Shown here piece after piece: positions 38,101 through 47,245 of a stretch of DNA of 64,000 bases. Numbering within the stretch: position 1 is the stretch's first letter; every line of letters begins with the position of its first letter. The notes under the pieces are model-generated. The model saw only the letters and a program-made list of their open reading frames with translations. It was not told the DNA's origin and did not search any database. The stretch lies in the NCBI RefSeq assembly GCF_900156155.1, contig NZ_FTMD01000001.1:492750-556749 (forward strand), written 5' to 3'. This stretch comes from Aromatoleum tolulyticum. GTDB taxonomy: Bacteria; Pseudomonadota; Gammaproteobacteria; Burkholderiales; Rhodocyclaceae. The translations under genes and the position numbers were made by a program.

Positions 38101-39411
38101 TCAGACGGCCAGCTTGCGCAGTCCGAGCTGCTCCATGAAGGCATCGACGCGCCCCTGCGTGCGCACCTCGTCGAACTCGCGCTCGTCGCCCATGTTCCCC
38201 TCGTAAGTCATGATCGGGATGCCGGCCTTGGCCATCGCCTGGCGGTTTTCCATGATGCCGACCGAGAGCCCTTCGCAGCCGCGGTTGAGGTGCATCATGC
38301 AGCCGTCGACACCCCAGTCGCGCGCGATGTTGAGCATCATCTCGGACTTCACCGACGGGTCGAAGAACTGCTGCCACAGCGGCTTCGAGAGGTTCCAGTC
38401 CGCATACAGGCGCAGCGCCGTGTCGCGATCGTTCATCTCGATGCCCTTCTCCCACGGCACGGTGCGCGCGCCCCAGGAGCCATCCTCCTTGTACTCCCAG
38501 GTACCTTCGAGGCCGAAGGTGTAGAGCGAGCCGATCGACACCGCACCGTAGCTCTCGAGGTAGCGGAAGATCTTCAGGAAGGGCCACGGCGGCTGCGTGT
38601 CGGACATCAGGCGGCAGCGCTCGTTGGGCACCGCGGCAATGCCGCGCGCGACGCGGTCCTTCACTTCGTCGTACAGCTCGTCCATGTAATCCGCACACCA
38701 CTGCGACGACTTGTGCAGGATGCACAGCACGTACAGCGAGTACATCGTCTTCTCGTCGAGCGGCGCGGGCCGATCCTTCTGCAGCTCGCAGATCTGCGCC
38801 CAGCGGCTGGTCGAGCGCATCTCGTTCTTGATCGCGCGGATCAGCAGCTCGTCGTCGCACTTGCGCCCGGTCGCCTTCTCGACGAACTCGATCGAGTCGT
38901 GCAGCTGCGCCGTCACGTAGTCGAGCCGTTCGGGCGTGAGGTCCTTGTACGCGCCGACCGAGACGTCGACATAGAAGTCGGGGATGTTCTTCACGCGCGA
39001 CACGTGCTGGTACCACTTGGCGTGCGAGCAGCAGATCTGCGTCTGGTAGATGAAGTCCGACTTCGGCCACTTGCCGCCGTAGAAGTACTCATCGAGGTGC
39101 ATGCTGCCCCAGTAGATGCGCATGTAGGAGCACATGTCGCGGGCGAAGCCGTAGGACTCGGCGGCGTCGAGGCAGCGCTGGGTGAACTTCTTGTCGAGCG
39201 ACACGCCGGCCGAATACGGCTCGCCGGTCAGCGGATAGACGTCGTCGCCGAGGGAGGTCGGGATCGCGTCGAAGGACCAGCCGGCGGCGGACCAGCGGAT
39301 TCCGCCGTTGTCCTTCGCCCGGGCGTAGTTCTGGTAGTACTGCTCGCGCAGCTGCTTGGCCTTGCCCCACAGCTTGAGCGGTTCGGTCGGATAAAGCGCT
39401 TTCATGTCCAT
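38101..39411 (-). CDS. bzdO: benzoyl-CoA reductase catalytic subunit (BzdO/BcrB type)
   Basis: The 436-residue member of the HgdB/2-hydroxyacyl-CoA dehydratase D family forms, with the N-type subunit, the iron-sulfur and substrate-binding half of the reductase. Cysteines are scattered in the expected regions: [37 protein letters not shown] and the late [21 protein letters not shown]. Such residues ligate the [4Fe-4S] clusters near the ring. Length matches BcrB/BzdO. It is 18 bases downstream of the bzdN-like gene. Confidence 0.88.
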   Translation of the reverse strand: MDMKALYPTEPLKLWGKAKQLREQYYQNYARAKDNGGIRWSAAGWSFDAIPTSLGDDVYPLTGEPYSAGVSLDKKFTQRCLDAAESYGFARDMCSYMRIYWGSMHLDEYFYGGKWPKSDFIYQTQICCSHAKWYQHVSRVKNIPDFYVDVSVGAYKDLTPERLDYVTAQLHDSIEFVEKATGRKCDDELLIRAIKNEMRSTSRWAQICELQKDRPAPLDEKTMYSLYVLCILHKSSQWCADYMDELYDEVKDRVARGIAAVPNERCRLMSDTQPPWPFLKIFRYLESYGAVSIGSLYTFGLEGTWEYKEDGSWGARTVPWEKGIEMNDRDTALRLYADWNLSKPLWQQFFDPSVKSEMMLNIARDWGVDGCMMHLNRGCEGLSVGIMENRQAMAKAGIPIMTYEGNMGDEREFDEVRTQGRVDAFMEQLGLRKLAV

Positions 39412-39429
39412 GACTTGTCTCCTTGGGGC

Positions 39430-40569
39430 TCAGAACAGCTCTTCTTCGCTCAGCGTCTCGAGCATCGCTTCGATGCGGATGCGGAACGGGCCGATCGGGT
39501 TCGTGATGTCGAATTCGAGGAACAGCGTGGGGATTCCATTGGCCTCGAGGTGACGCTTCAGGTCGGGGTAGTCGCCCTCGTGCGGATCGCAGAACTTCTG
39601 CTGCAGGAAGACCGCCGCCTGCACCTTGTATTCCTTGGCGAGATTCAGAACGTGGTCGAAGCGGGTGTGCGCCGGGTAGTCCTTGGTCGGGCAGGCCGGG
39701 CGGTCGCAGTAGCGTTCCGCGATGGCCTTGATCACGTCGTCGTCGTTCTTCGAGGCGTTCCAGAAGTAGCGCGTGCCCGAGCACTGGTCGTCGATGACGA
39801 TCGTGGCGCCGACCGACTCCACCATCGCCATGAAGGAAACGTCGTCGTTTTCCGAACCGATCGTCATGAAGCGGGCGCCGGTCGGGCGCGTCACCTTGCG
39901 CGCAGGCAGCGCGGCGAGCACCTTCCTGAGCACCTCGTTGTGCTCGCGCTTGTCGATGAACTGCGCGGTGATCGACGCGTACAGCGCCTCGACACCGGTG
40001 ACCTTGGGCTCGTCCGCCTTGCGATAGTCGAACAGCTCGCGCAGCAGGCGGCGGTTCTCGTCCATCACCGCGAGCGCGTCGCGCAGCATGTCGTCGGTGA
40101 GCGTCTTGCCCGTGAGCGTCTGCAGGAACACGCGGAACTGCTGGATCTCGGCGTAATGCGCCTTGCGCGAATGCGGCGACTGCACGTCGTTGGGCATCGC
40201 GACGTAGTAGTCCCATTGCACCGTCGGCACGTTCTGGCGCCACGAACTGTAGGCCTGGCGGTACTGGATGCACGACTGGGTCAGCGTGACGCCTTCGGCG
40301 TAGTCGAAGCGGCCCAGCAGGCCCTGCGCGAGCGAGTCGCGACAGAACGGGCAGAACATGCCGAAGATGTGCGGCTCGGTCACGTTCTGCGGCTCGTGCG
40401 CGCCGAGCACGCGCACCGGCAGCATGCCCGCCGCGATCAGCAGCTCTTCCGGCGTGTAGGTGCACATCGTCGCGACGACCTGGCCACCTGTCCGCGCCTT
40501 CCAGTCGCGGGCGTAGTCGTGGCGCTTCTCGTACCACTCCTTGAACTGGTCAAACAATCCGTCGTTCAT
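39430..40569 (-). CDS. bzdN: benzoyl-CoA reductase catalytic subunit (BzdN/BcrC type)
   Basis: The 379-residue HgdB-like subunit is the first gene of the reductase operon. Visible features are GMFCPFCRDSLAQGLLGRFDYAEGVTLTQSCIQYRQAY, AMVESVGATIVIDDQCSGTRYFW and FLQQKFCDPHEGDYPDLKRHLEANGIPTLFLEFD, with cysteines placed as in BcrC/BzdN. It begins with AGGAGAC before the ATG. Upstream lies a promoter bracketed by two long-form operators. No ferredoxin gene (bzdM-like) is found in this cluster, so the electron donor must come from elsewhere. Confidence 0.88.
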   Translation of the reverse strand: MNDGLFDQFKEWYEKRHDYARDWKARTGGQVVATMCTYTPEELLIAAGMLPVRVLGAHEPQNVTEPHIFGMFCPFCRDSLAQGLLGRFDYAEGVTLTQSCIQYRQAYSSWRQNVPTVQWDYYVAMPNDVQSPHSRKAHYAEIQQFRVFLQTLTGKTLTDDMLRDALAVMDENRRLLRELFDYRKADEPKVTGVEALYASITAQFIDKREHNEVLRKVLAALPARKVTRPTGARFMTIGSENDDVSFMAMVESVGATIVIDDQCSGTRYFWNASKNDDDVIKAIAERYCDRPACPTKDYPAHTRFDHVLNLAKEYKVQAAVFLQQKFCDPHEGDYPDLKRHLEANGIPTLFLEFDITNPIGPFRIRIEAMLETLSEEELF

Positions 40570-40669
40570 GAAACTGTCTCCTGTTGATTGCCCCGCCCTG
40601 TCGGGGAGCCTGTCCGGCCAAGTAGTTCCGGTCCTGCCTCCATTCCAGTCCGTTTGATGTCCATCAACT

Positions 40670-40691
40670 GACTGAACGCTCGTTCACTCTA
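40670..40691. promoter_or_regulatory. candidate TetR operator at the reductase promoter (-10 side)
   Basis: TGACTGAA-CGCTCG-TTCACTCT is a near-perfect palindrome. Its left end on the minus strand overlaps the predicted -10 element (40687-40692), and it covers the expected transcription start of the bzdN-like gene. Confidence 0.65.
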
Positions 40692-40715
40692 CCCGCGGAA
40701 TTTTCCGAAATCAAG
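40687..40715 (-). promoter_or_regulatory. sigma70-type promoter of the reductase operon
   Basis: On the minus strand TTGATT (40710-40715) and TAGAGT (40687-40692) are separated by exactly 17 bases. The start of the bzdN-like gene is at 40569, leaving a leader of about 110 bases. Candidate operators flank the promoter on both sides. Confidence 0.55.
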
Positions 40716-40719
40716 CACT

Positions 40720-40741
40720 GAATGAACAATTATTCATTCTC
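40720..40741. promoter_or_regulatory. candidate TetR operator at the reductase promoter (upstream side)
   Basis: TGAATGAA-CAATTA-TTCATTCT lies five bases upstream of the -35 element. Together with the site at 40670 it would let repressor dimers clamp the promoter. The remaining gap to 40984 shows no gene that I can support. Confidence 0.65.
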
Positions 40742-40984
40742 ATGCAGCAGAGTGCATGCGGACGTTCGCCGCGCGCGACCGGTTAGCCGGCCTCGACATC
40801 GATCACGAACACTTCAAGGGCGTGTCCAGATGCACCATCGCCCCTGCCCCGCCCGCTCGTGGCAATTTTCATTTGTCATTAGTTCGGCAGCGCGCGGTAC
40901 ACTGTCCGCTGCGCGGGGATCGCCGTTGCTCACCGTCGCCAGGCGCAAAGAACTACCTTCCGGCTACGCACCTGTCACACAAAC

Positions 40985-41467
40985 ATGAAAATCTGGAAAC
41001 CTGCCCTCGGGGCGCTGGCCGCCCTCTCCCTCTCGTCCTGCGCGACCCCCTTCGACTCCGGCAATGAGCCCGGCCAGATGCTGGTGCCCGTGAACCACAC
41101 CCACCGCTATGCGCCCAATATCTTCGTCGAGGACGCATGGGCGGGAAACGTAGATGCACATGGAGGGGGAGGTGGCGCTACGTGCTGCATCGCTGGCCGC
41201 AAGGACTGGTCGAAACCGGCCCTGGTGCAGTGGCGCTGGGGCGCCGAGGACGATCCCGCCACCGGGAAGATCACCGTCGCCGGCGAAGACCGCTCCGCCC
41301 TCGTCCCCTTCCCCCGTGCCCCGCATCGCATCAACAAGAGCATCAAGGACGACTGGTCACGCGAGGACTTCCTCGCCGACGAGATCTATCTGTGCGTGAT
41401 CTTCCGGACGGTCGATACGGTCGAGTTCGCGTTCTCCTCCACGCGCAGCGGATGCACCACCAAATAG
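40985..41467 (+). CDS. DUF3304-type lipoprotein, putative effector immunity protein
   Basis: The 160-residue protein begins with a lipoprotein signal (LGALAALSLSSC, lipobox cysteine at about residue 19). The mature part contains VPVNHTHRYAPNIFVEDAWAGNVDAHGGGGGATCC and QWRWG, which match the NHT ... GGGGG-CC pattern of DUF3304. Such lipoproteins commonly sit beside DUF2235/Tle1 lipase effectors of type VI secretion and are thought to protect the producer in the periplasm. The effector gene follows after 21 bases. Confidence 0.75.
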   Translation: MKIWKPALGALAALSLSSCATPFDSGNEPGQMLVPVNHTHRYAPNIFVEDAWAGNVDAHGGGGGATCCIAGRKDWSKPALVQWRWGAEDDPATGKITVAGEDRSALVPFPRAPHRINKSIKDDWSREDFLADEIYLCVIFRTVDTVEFAFSSTRSGCTTK

Positions 41468-41488
41468 TTTCATTGCAAAGTTCGAGAC

Positions 41489-43108
41489 ATGAGTGTCAGA
41501 CAAGCCGGCACCCCCACCACCGACGATGAGCTGGCAAGCGCCTGGCAGCAAGGCGCGAAGAAGCGTATGGAAGACAAGATGGCCTGGTGGACGGCCGAAT
41601 CGACGCCCGCCGACCGCGCCCGCTGCCGCCTCTATCCCAAGCTGTCCTTCTTCTTCGACGGCACTGGCAACAACCTGTACCAGGAGATGGCCAAACCCGC
41701 GGCCGAACGGGCACTGTCAAACATTGCGAAGCTCTATCAGGCGGCGATAAAGGACAAGGACGGACTGGAGGCGGTACCCACCTACATCCCCGGCGTCGGC
41801 ACGCCGTATCGCTACGCGAACGGCAACATCTCGCCAGACGAAGACAAAGGTGGCGCTCTGGGGCTGGGTTTCGGCGCCGGTGGCAAGATGCGCCTCGAAG
41901 CCGCACTGTACGAGTTCCGGCGCCTCCTCGAGATCGACTGGAGCGCAGGCGCCGTGCGGCACATGGAATGGATCACGCTATCGGTCTTCGGTTTTTCGCG
42001 CGGCGCGACCCTCGCCCGCGCGTTCGTCCGCCGCCTGATCGCCGAGCAATGCGAACGTGATGCCGACAAGTGTTTGATGTGGAAGGCACGTTACGGCGAG
42101 CGGGTGCCCCTGCGCATTATCTTCATGGGCCTGTTCGACACCGTGGCATCGGTCGGGGGCCCCGGGCTGCATATGGGCTGGGGCTCGGAACTGGCGATTC
42201 CCGAAGGCGTCGAGCGCTGCCTGCATTTCGTTTCGGGGCATGAAGTACGGCAAGCCTTCCCGCTCGATTCGGTTCGCGTGGGCAGCGAATACCCGAAAAA
42301 GTGCGAAGAGGTGATCTACCCCGGCGTGCATTCGGACGTGGGAGGTGGCTATTTCGACGGCTTTCAGGGCCGCTCCAATTCGCTTTCGCGCATTCCCTTG
42401 CGCGACATGTACGCCGAGGCCCTGAACAGCGGGGTGATGCTGCGCAGGCTTTCCGACGCGCCGCTCGAAGTTCGCATGGAAATCGCGCTGCCGCCCGATG
42501 CACCGCTGTTACCTGCCTATCACGCCTACATGGCGGCCCTACCGGCGGCCGACAGCTCACAGGAGTCCCTGCCGGCGGCGGATGGCTCACTGGAGTCGCT
42601 GCTGCACGCACACCGCAAGCTGAAGTTTCGCTGGCGCGCCGCGCTCACGCGGACGAACAGCGACAGCCGCGTGCTTGGAACGCTGCACCGCAGCGTCGAC
42701 CCCGTGTTGTGTGACGCGGTAGCGGCGCACGACAACCATCAGACGTGTTCACCGACAACCTGGACATACGAACTGCCGCGCAAACCGGACGTGCAGGCGA
42801 AACAGCTTCTGGCCGAGCATCGGCGTCTGGTGCGCCAGATTCCGGCCATCCGCGAGCCGGTCGAATGGCAGGGCGACACCAAATGGAGCCGCCCTCGCAC
42901 CAGCTACGAAAACTTGATCATCGCCACTTGGGACGATCGGTCAGTGCTCCCGGCAGCGGTCGAAATTTTCATGGCCGAGCACGTCCACGATTCGGTCGCA
43001 CACTTTACCGAATGGCCCTGTGCACTGCATGATCAACGCGCCATCTTCTGCGATGAGGCGCGCATTCTCGCCGAACGGGAAAGGCGCCGAAGCACTGCAC
43101 ATGCATAA
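41489..43108 (+). CDS. DUF2235 (Tle1-like) phospholipase, putative type VI secretion effector
   Basis: The 539-residue alpha/beta-hydrolase-like protein has FFFDGTGNN near the start (about residues 51-59). The nucleophile elbow is VFGFSRGATLARAF (GxSxG type, about residues 167-180), and GVHSDVGGGYFDG carries the acid of the triad. An insertion repeats LPAADSSQESLPAADGSLESL around residue 350. Tle1-type effectors hydrolyse membrane phospholipids of rivals. No VgrG, Hcp or PAAR gene is adjacent, so delivery would depend on a system elsewhere. The pair lies between two catabolic blocks like an inserted cargo. Confidence 0.8.
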   Translation: MSVRQAGTPTTDDELASAWQQGAKKRMEDKMAWWTAESTPADRARCRLYPKLSFFFDGTGNNLYQEMAKPAAERALSNIAKLYQAAIKDKDGLEAVPTYIPGVGTPYRYANGNISPDEDKGGALGLGFGAGGKMRLEAALYEFRRLLEIDWSAGAVRHMEWITLSVFGFSRGATLARAFVRRLIAEQCERDADKCLMWKARYGERVPLRIIFMGLFDTVASVGGPGLHMGWGSELAIPEGVERCLHFVSGHEVRQAFPLDSVRVGSEYPKKCEEVIYPGVHSDVGGGYFDGFQGRSNSLSRIPLRDMYAEALNSGVMLRRLSDAPLEVRMEIALPPDAPLLPAYHAYMAALPAADSSQESLPAADGSLESLLHAHRKLKFRWRAALTRTNSDSRVLGTLHRSVDPVLCDAVAAHDNHQTCSPTTWTYELPRKPDVQAKQLLAEHRRLVRQIPAIREPVEWQGDTKWSRPRTSYENLIIATWDDRSVLPAAVEIFMAEHVHDSVAHFTEWPCALHDQRAIFCDEARILAERERRRSTAHA

Positions 43109-43217
43109 CGCCAGGAGTGCGGCATGATGGGCTGATGGGCACGCCGGGCGCGTCCATCAAGCCCGGGCCGACTACAGGCGCCTGGACGTCCGAAGCCACT
43201 GCAGTCATCGCCGTGCC

Positions 43218-43391
43218 TCAGCCCTCCTGCTCGGGCGCCGGGTTGAAGTGTTCCTTGCCGTTGCCGCAGTCCGGGCACACCCAGTCCTCGGGCACATCTT
43301 CCCACTTGGTGCCGGGCGCGATGCCGTCGTCGGGCAGGCCGTCGGCCTCGTTGTAGGGGAAGTAGCAGGCGCTGCACTGGTAGGTGGTCAT
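43218..43391 (-). CDS. rubredoxin
   Basis: The 57-residue protein has two zinc/iron knuckles: [15 protein letters not shown] and [13 protein letters not shown], with [16 protein letters not shown] between them, the typical rubredoxin core. It binds one Fe(Cys)4 and shuttles electrons in the cytoplasm. It is the last gene on the minus-strand arm of the box region, separated from a crotonase by a family B repeat, so a link to benzoate metabolism is only positional. Confidence 0.9.
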   Translation of the reverse strand: MTTYQCSACYFPYNEADGLPDDGIAPGTKWEDVPEDWVCPDCGNGKEHFNPAPEQEG

Positions 43392-43464
43392 GATGGCGGT
43401 TCTCTCTCGGTCGTTGGGGGTGGGTTCGGGCGCTCTGCGGCGCCGTTGTGGGATTGCGGTTTTT

Positions 43465-43550
43465 CGTAGGGCGGGAGCTATCCCGCCAAATGGGCGTATC
43501 GAGCCGGCACCGCCGCGTGGCGGGATGCGCTGCGCTCCTCCCGCCCTACG
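43465..43550. repeat. dispersed repeat family B, copy 3 with inverted partner
   Basis: CGTAGGGCGGGAGCTATCCC (43465 on) and the 33-base unit at 43518-43550 are inverted relative to one another, forming an element of about 86 bases. It occupies the gap between the rubredoxin and crotonase genes. Confidence 0.75.
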
Positions 43551-43578
43551 GGCAGGGACGTGCGGGATCGCGCTGAGG

Positions 43579-44382
43579 TCATATCGGCGAGCCTGCCGGG
43601 AAATTCGGCGTCCTTCTCTCGCGCACGGCCGCCAGGCCTTCGCGCACTTCGGGACCGGTGAAGCCGAGCATCTCCAGCGCGACGGAGTTGTCGAAGATGG
43701 GGCCGGCCTGGCGCAGCCAGTTGTTGAGGCTGTGCTTGGTCCAGCGCAGCGCCGTCTGCGGACCGGCAGCGAGTTTCTTCGCGACGTCGAAGGCGGTGTC
43801 GCGGAGCTGATCCGCTTCGACCGCCATCGACACCAGGCCGATGCGCTCGGCTTCCTCGCCGCTGATCTCGTTCGACAGCAGCAGATGCAGCTTGGCTTTC
43901 GCCATGCCGCACAAGAGCGGCCAGATGATCGCGGCGTGGTCGCCGGCGGCGACACCCAGGCGCGTGTGACCGTCGATCAGGCGCGCGTTCTTCGCGGCGA
44001 TCGAGATGTCCGCCAGCAGGGCGACCGCCAGCCCGCCGCCAACCGCCGGGCCGTTGATCGCGGAGACGATCACCTTCGAGCAGTTGATCATGTTGTAGAC
44101 GATGTCGCGCGCTTCCTTCCACACGCGGGCGCGGTGCTCGAACTCGTCGACCATCGCGGCGACGAGGTCCAGCGTGCCGCCGGCCGAGAAGCCCTTGTCC
44201 TGGCCGCGCACGACGATCACCGACACGGCCGGGTCGCGGTCGAGGTCGCGCCAGATGTCGGCGAGCTCGCCGTGGCCGGCCGCATCCGCAGCGGGCAGCT
44301 TGCCGGGTTCGCCGAGGATCACCTCAGCGATGCCGTGCTCGTGGAGTTCGACCTTGAGGTTGGTGTAGCGGCTGTAGTCCAT
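43579..44382 (-). CDS. crotonase-superfamily enzyme of the box region (atypical active site)
   Basis: The 267-residue protein has the crotonase fold with oxyanion loop [14 protein letters not shown] and [21 protein letters not shown]. The two hydratase glutamates are absent: the first position is alanine in GGGLAVALL and the second falls in [16 protein letters not shown], where His and Asp appear. It may catalyse an isomerisation or another step of dehydroadipyl-CoA processing. The ATG at 44382 has AAAGGAC upstream. It belongs to the minus-strand box operon downstream of the thioesterase, separated by a family A repeat. Confidence 0.8.
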   Translation of the reverse strand: MDYSRYTNLKVELHEHGIAEVILGEPGKLPAADAAGHGELADIWRDLDRDPAVSVIVVRGQDKGFSAGGTLDLVAAMVDEFEHRARVWKEARDIVYNMINCSKVIVSAINGPAVGGGLAVALLADISIAAKNARLIDGHTRLGVAAGDHAAIIWPLLCGMAKAKLHLLLSNEISGEEAERIGLVSMAVEADQLRDTAFDVAKKLAAGPQTALRWTKHSLNNWLRQAGPIFDNSVALEMLGFTGPEVREGLAAVRERRTPNFPAGSPI

Positions 44383-44418
44383 CGTCTGTCCTTTATTAAA
44401 CCCGTCGGTCAATCGCAC

Positions 44419-44479
44419 CCGTTCGCCCTGAGCCTGTCGAAGGGCATTGGCAGGGCTTCGACAGGCTCAGCCCGAACGG
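44419..44479. repeat. dispersed repeat family A, copy 4
   Basis: An inverted repeat CCGTTCGCCCTGAGCCTG ... CAGGCTCAGCCCGAACGG, nearly identical to the copies at 34520 and 50631, lies between the crotonase and thioesterase genes. Confidence 0.8.
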
Positions 44480-44502
44480 TATTTGAGGTCGGGTCAATCG
44501 CT

Positions 44503-44925
44503 TCAGTCCTTCGATGCAATCAGATAGCGCCCGAAGCGCGCGCGCCATTCGTCGTCGATCATCGTCGCGCGCGGGGCGCCGCCGAGGTCGGCCCATACCA
44601 CCGTCTGCTTCGCACGAAAGCGCACCTGCTCGCCCATCGATGCGGTGGTGACGATATCCATCGAGCTGCCGCCGATGCGCGCGACGTAGAGCGTGAAGGT
44701 CAGTTCGTCGCCGTGCATGCTCGGCGCGATGAAGTCGACTTCGAGGTGGCGCATCGGCACGCCGCGGCGGATCTCCGCATGCAGCTTGTAGAAATCGACG
44801 CCGATGCCGTGGTCGAACCAGTCCTCGACCACTTCATTGCACAGCACCAGGCATTGCGGATAGAAAACGATGCCGGCCGGGTCGCAGTGGTGGAAGCGGA
44901 TGGGTTTCTTGCATTCGAAAATCAT
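44503..44925 (-). CDS. 4-hydroxybenzoyl-CoA-thioesterase-family hotdog protein
   Basis: The 140-residue protein is a single hotdog domain with the active-site motif RFHHCDPAGIVFYPQ, where the aspartate is catalytic in Pseudomonas 4HBT. The motif is followed by a long helix LVLCNEVVEDWFDHGIG. It hydrolyses acyl- or aryl-CoA esters. In a box operon a housekeeping role, releasing CoA from dead-end benzoyl-CoA derivatives, is plausible but inferred. Its start is six bases downstream of the hydrolase stop. Confidence 0.87.
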   Translation of the reverse strand: MIFECKKPIRFHHCDPAGIVFYPQCLVLCNEVVEDWFDHGIGVDFYKLHAEIRRGVPMRHLEVDFIAPSMHGDELTFTLYVARIGGSSMDIVTTASMGEQVRFRAKQTVVWADLGGAPRATMIDDEWRARFGRYLIASKD

Positions 44926-44931
44926 GGTCGT

Positions 44932-45702
44932 TCAGTCCAGGATGCGGTTCACGAATTCGCCGACGGCCTCGATCACGGCCGCAGGCTGGTCCTTGTGGGG
45001 GGAATGGCGGCAGTCGGCGAGCTTGACGAGATCCACGTCGCGCGCCTGTGCGGCGATGCGGTCGATCTGGTCCATGGTGCCATATTCATCGTCCTCGCCC
45101 TGAATCGCGAGCACCGGGCAGGCGATGCCGGGCAGGTATTCCTCGATGTTCCACGCGCGGAAATCCGGATGCAGCCAGATGTCGTTCCAGCCCCAAAACG
45201 CGGCCTCGACGTCGGCGTGATACTTGCCGAGGCGCGCCGGCAGGTCGGTGGTCTGCCACGCGACCTTGGCCTTGGCGATGCTCTCGACCGAGATGTCCTC
45301 GACCAGCACGTGCGGCGCCATCAGGACCACGCCCGCGAGCGGCGTGCCGGTGCCGCCGGCGCAGATCAGCGCGATCGAGCCGCCGTCGGAGTGACCGAGG
45401 AGGATGGGCCGGTCGAGCTGCAGCGCGTCGAGCAGCGCAGGCAGCACCGTCAGCCCCTCGTCGTGCATGTAGCGCGTCGTGCGCGGCAGTTCGGCCGGGT
45501 CGGAGCGCCCGTAACCCGCGCGCGAATAGACAATGGCCTCGCAGCCGGTCGCGTCGGCGACCTTTTGCGGGAAGTCCCGCCACATCGATACCGAACCCAG
45601 CCCCTCGTGCAGGAACACGATCGCGGGCGCGCCCTCGCGCGGATGCGCCGAGGGCAGGCGGATGTATTCGAGACGCTTGCCGCCTACCAGCACCTGTTTC
45701 AT
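44932..45702 (-). CDS. alpha/beta hydrolase (lactonase-like) of the box operon
   Basis: The 256-residue enzyme has a complete triad: nucleophile serine in LLGHSDGGSIAL, aspartate in IQGEDDEYGTMDQ and histidine in CRHSPHKD. The oxyanion region is FLHEGLGSVSMW. Box clusters of Azoarcus often include such a lactonase-like protein. Hydrolysis of a lactone or thioester formed as a side product of the pathway is the likely job. It abuts the LivF-like gene without a gap. Confidence 0.85.
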   Translation of the reverse strand: MKQVLVGGKRLEYIRLPSAHPREGAPAIVFLHEGLGSVSMWRDFPQKVADATGCEAIVYSRAGYGRSDPAELPRTTRYMHDEGLTVLPALLDALQLDRPILLGHSDGGSIALICAGGTGTPLAGVVLMAPHVLVEDISVESIAKAKVAWQTTDLPARLGKYHADVEAAFWGWNDIWLHPDFRAWNIEEYLPGIACPVLAIQGEDDEYGTMDQIDRIAAQARDVDLVKLADCRHSPHKDQPAAVIEAVGEFVNRILD

Positions 45703-46494
45703 TCAGACCCCCAAGTGTTTCTTGATGAGCTCGGGATTATTGCGCACCTCCTCGCTCGGACCGTCGAACACGACCTGGCCTTTCACGAGGATCATCGAGC
45801 GGTCGGTCAGCGCGGTGACGGCCGAATGGTTCTTGTCGACGATCACCGTCGCGATGCCGCTGTCGCGGATCTCGCGGATCACGCGCCAGATCTCGCGCAC
45901 GATCAAGGGCGCCAAACCTTCCGTCGCCTCGTCGAGGATCAGCAGATCCGGGTTCGTCATCAGCGCGCGGCCGATCGTCAGCATCTGCTGCTCGCCGCCC
46001 GAAAGCTGGCCGCCGCCGTTCGTGAGGCGCTCGGCGAGGCGCGGGAAGGTCGCCATCACGCGGTCGAAAGTCCACTCGCGCTGGCCCTCGACGCCCGCGC
46101 GCGCGGCCATCAGCAGGTTTTCCTTCACCGAGAGGTTCGGGAAGATGCCGCGGCCTTCCGGCACGTAGGCGATGCCCAGCTTCGCGATCTTGTGCGTCGG
46201 CCCGCCGGTCATGCGCTGGCCGCGCACCAGCACGCCGCCCGCCTTGGGCGTCAGGAAGCCCATCATCGTGCGGATCAGCGTCGTCTTGCCCATGCCATTG
46301 CGGCCCATCAGCCCGAGCGCCTCGCCCTTGCGGATGTGGAAATTGACGCCGTGCAGGATGTGGCTGGAGCCGTAATAGGTGTGCAGGCCGATCGCCTCGA
46401 GCAGCATCTCGCGCTGGTCGGGGCTCTGCTCCGCGGCCGCCGGGGTGACCCACTGAGCCGCCTCGTTCACTCTGAACATGGACATGTCATTCAT
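45703..46494 (-). CDS. livF: branched-chain-type ABC importer ATPase (LivF-like)
   Basis: The 263-residue ATPase has Walker A GRNGMGKTT, Q-loop region IAYVPEGRGIFPNLSVKENL, signature LSGGEQQMLTIGRAL and Walker B LLILDEATEGLAP. An N-terminal extension of about 30 residues precedes the domain; a start at MSMFRV (46485) is an alternative. It overlaps livG by eight bases. Together with LivGHM and the binding protein it should import benzoate or a related aromatic acid. Confidence 0.9.
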   Translation of the reverse strand: MNDMSMFRVNEAAQWVTPAAAEQSPDQREMLLEAIGLHTYYGSSHILHGVNFHIRKGEALGLMGRNGMGKTTLIRTMMGFLTPKAGGVLVRGQRMTGGPTHKIAKLGIAYVPEGRGIFPNLSVKENLLMAARAGVEGQREWTFDRVMATFPRLAERLTNGGGQLSGGEQQMLTIGRALMTNPDLLILDEATEGLAPLIVREIWRVIREIRDSGIATVIVDKNHSAVTALTDRSMILVKGQVVFDGPSEEVRNNPELIKKHLGV

Positions 46495-47245
46495 GCTCCG
46501 CCTCGTGTCCCAGATAGGCCGCCTGCACGTCGGGGCTGTTGCGGATCTGCTCCGGCGAGCCCGATTCCAGCACCTGGCCGTTGACCATCACGGTGATGCG
46601 GTCGGCGACCGCGAACACCGCGTCCATGTCGTGCTCGACGAGCAGGATCGCGCGCGTCGCCTTCAGGCGGTTGAGCAGCGTGACCATCTGCGCCGACTCC
46701 TCCGAGCCCATGCCGGCGAGCGGTTCGTCGAGCAGCAGCACCTCGGCGTCGGTCGCGAGCACCATCGCGATCTCGAGCTGCCGCTGCTCGCCGTGCGACA
46801 TCGTGCCGGCGACGCGGTCCTCGCGGCCGGAAAGACCGGCTTCATTGATCGCCGCACGCGCGCGCTCGACCGCTTCGGGCATGCGCAGCGCATCGGTGAA
46901 CAGGCTCCACGGGCGGGGCTTGCGCGACTGCGCGGCGAGCCGGCAGTTTTCCAGCACCGTGAACTTCGGGAAGATGTTGGTGCGCTGGTAGCTGCGGCCG
47001 ATGCCGATGCGCGAGCGCTGGTAAGCGGTCAGGCCGGTGATGTCCTCGCCCTTGTAGCGGATCGCGCCCTCGGACGGCGGCAGGTCGCCCGACAGCATGT
47101 TGATGCAGGTCGATTTGCCCGCACCGTTGGGCCCGAGCAGCGCATGCAGCACGCCGCGCTCGAGCTGGATATTGACGTTCTGGTTCGCCGTCAGGCCGCC
47201 GAAACGGCGCGTCATGCCTTCCGACGCGAGCAGGACTTCAGACAT
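46487..47245 (-). CDS. livG: branched-chain-type ABC importer ATPase (LivG-like)
   Basis: The 252-residue ATPase has Walker A GPNGAGKST, signature MSHGEQRQLEIAM (with the His variant of SGG, usual in LivG), Walker B VLLLDEPLAGMGSEE, H-loop VEHDMDAVF and the C-terminal LivG tail LESGSPEQIRNSPDVQAAYLG. It overlaps livM by eight bases, so livM-livG-livF are translated as a unit. Confidence 0.92.
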   Translation of the reverse strand: MSEVLLASEGMTRRFGGLTANQNVNIQLERGVLHALLGPNGAGKSTCINMLSGDLPPSEGAIRYKGEDITGLTAYQRSRIGIGRSYQRTNIFPKFTVLENCRLAAQSRKPRPWSLFTDALRMPEAVERARAAINEAGLSGREDRVAGTMSHGEQRQLEIAMVLATDAEVLLLDEPLAGMGSEESAQMVTLLNRLKATRAILLVEHDMDAVFAVADRITVMVNGQVLESGSPEQIRNSPDVQAAYLGHEAEHE

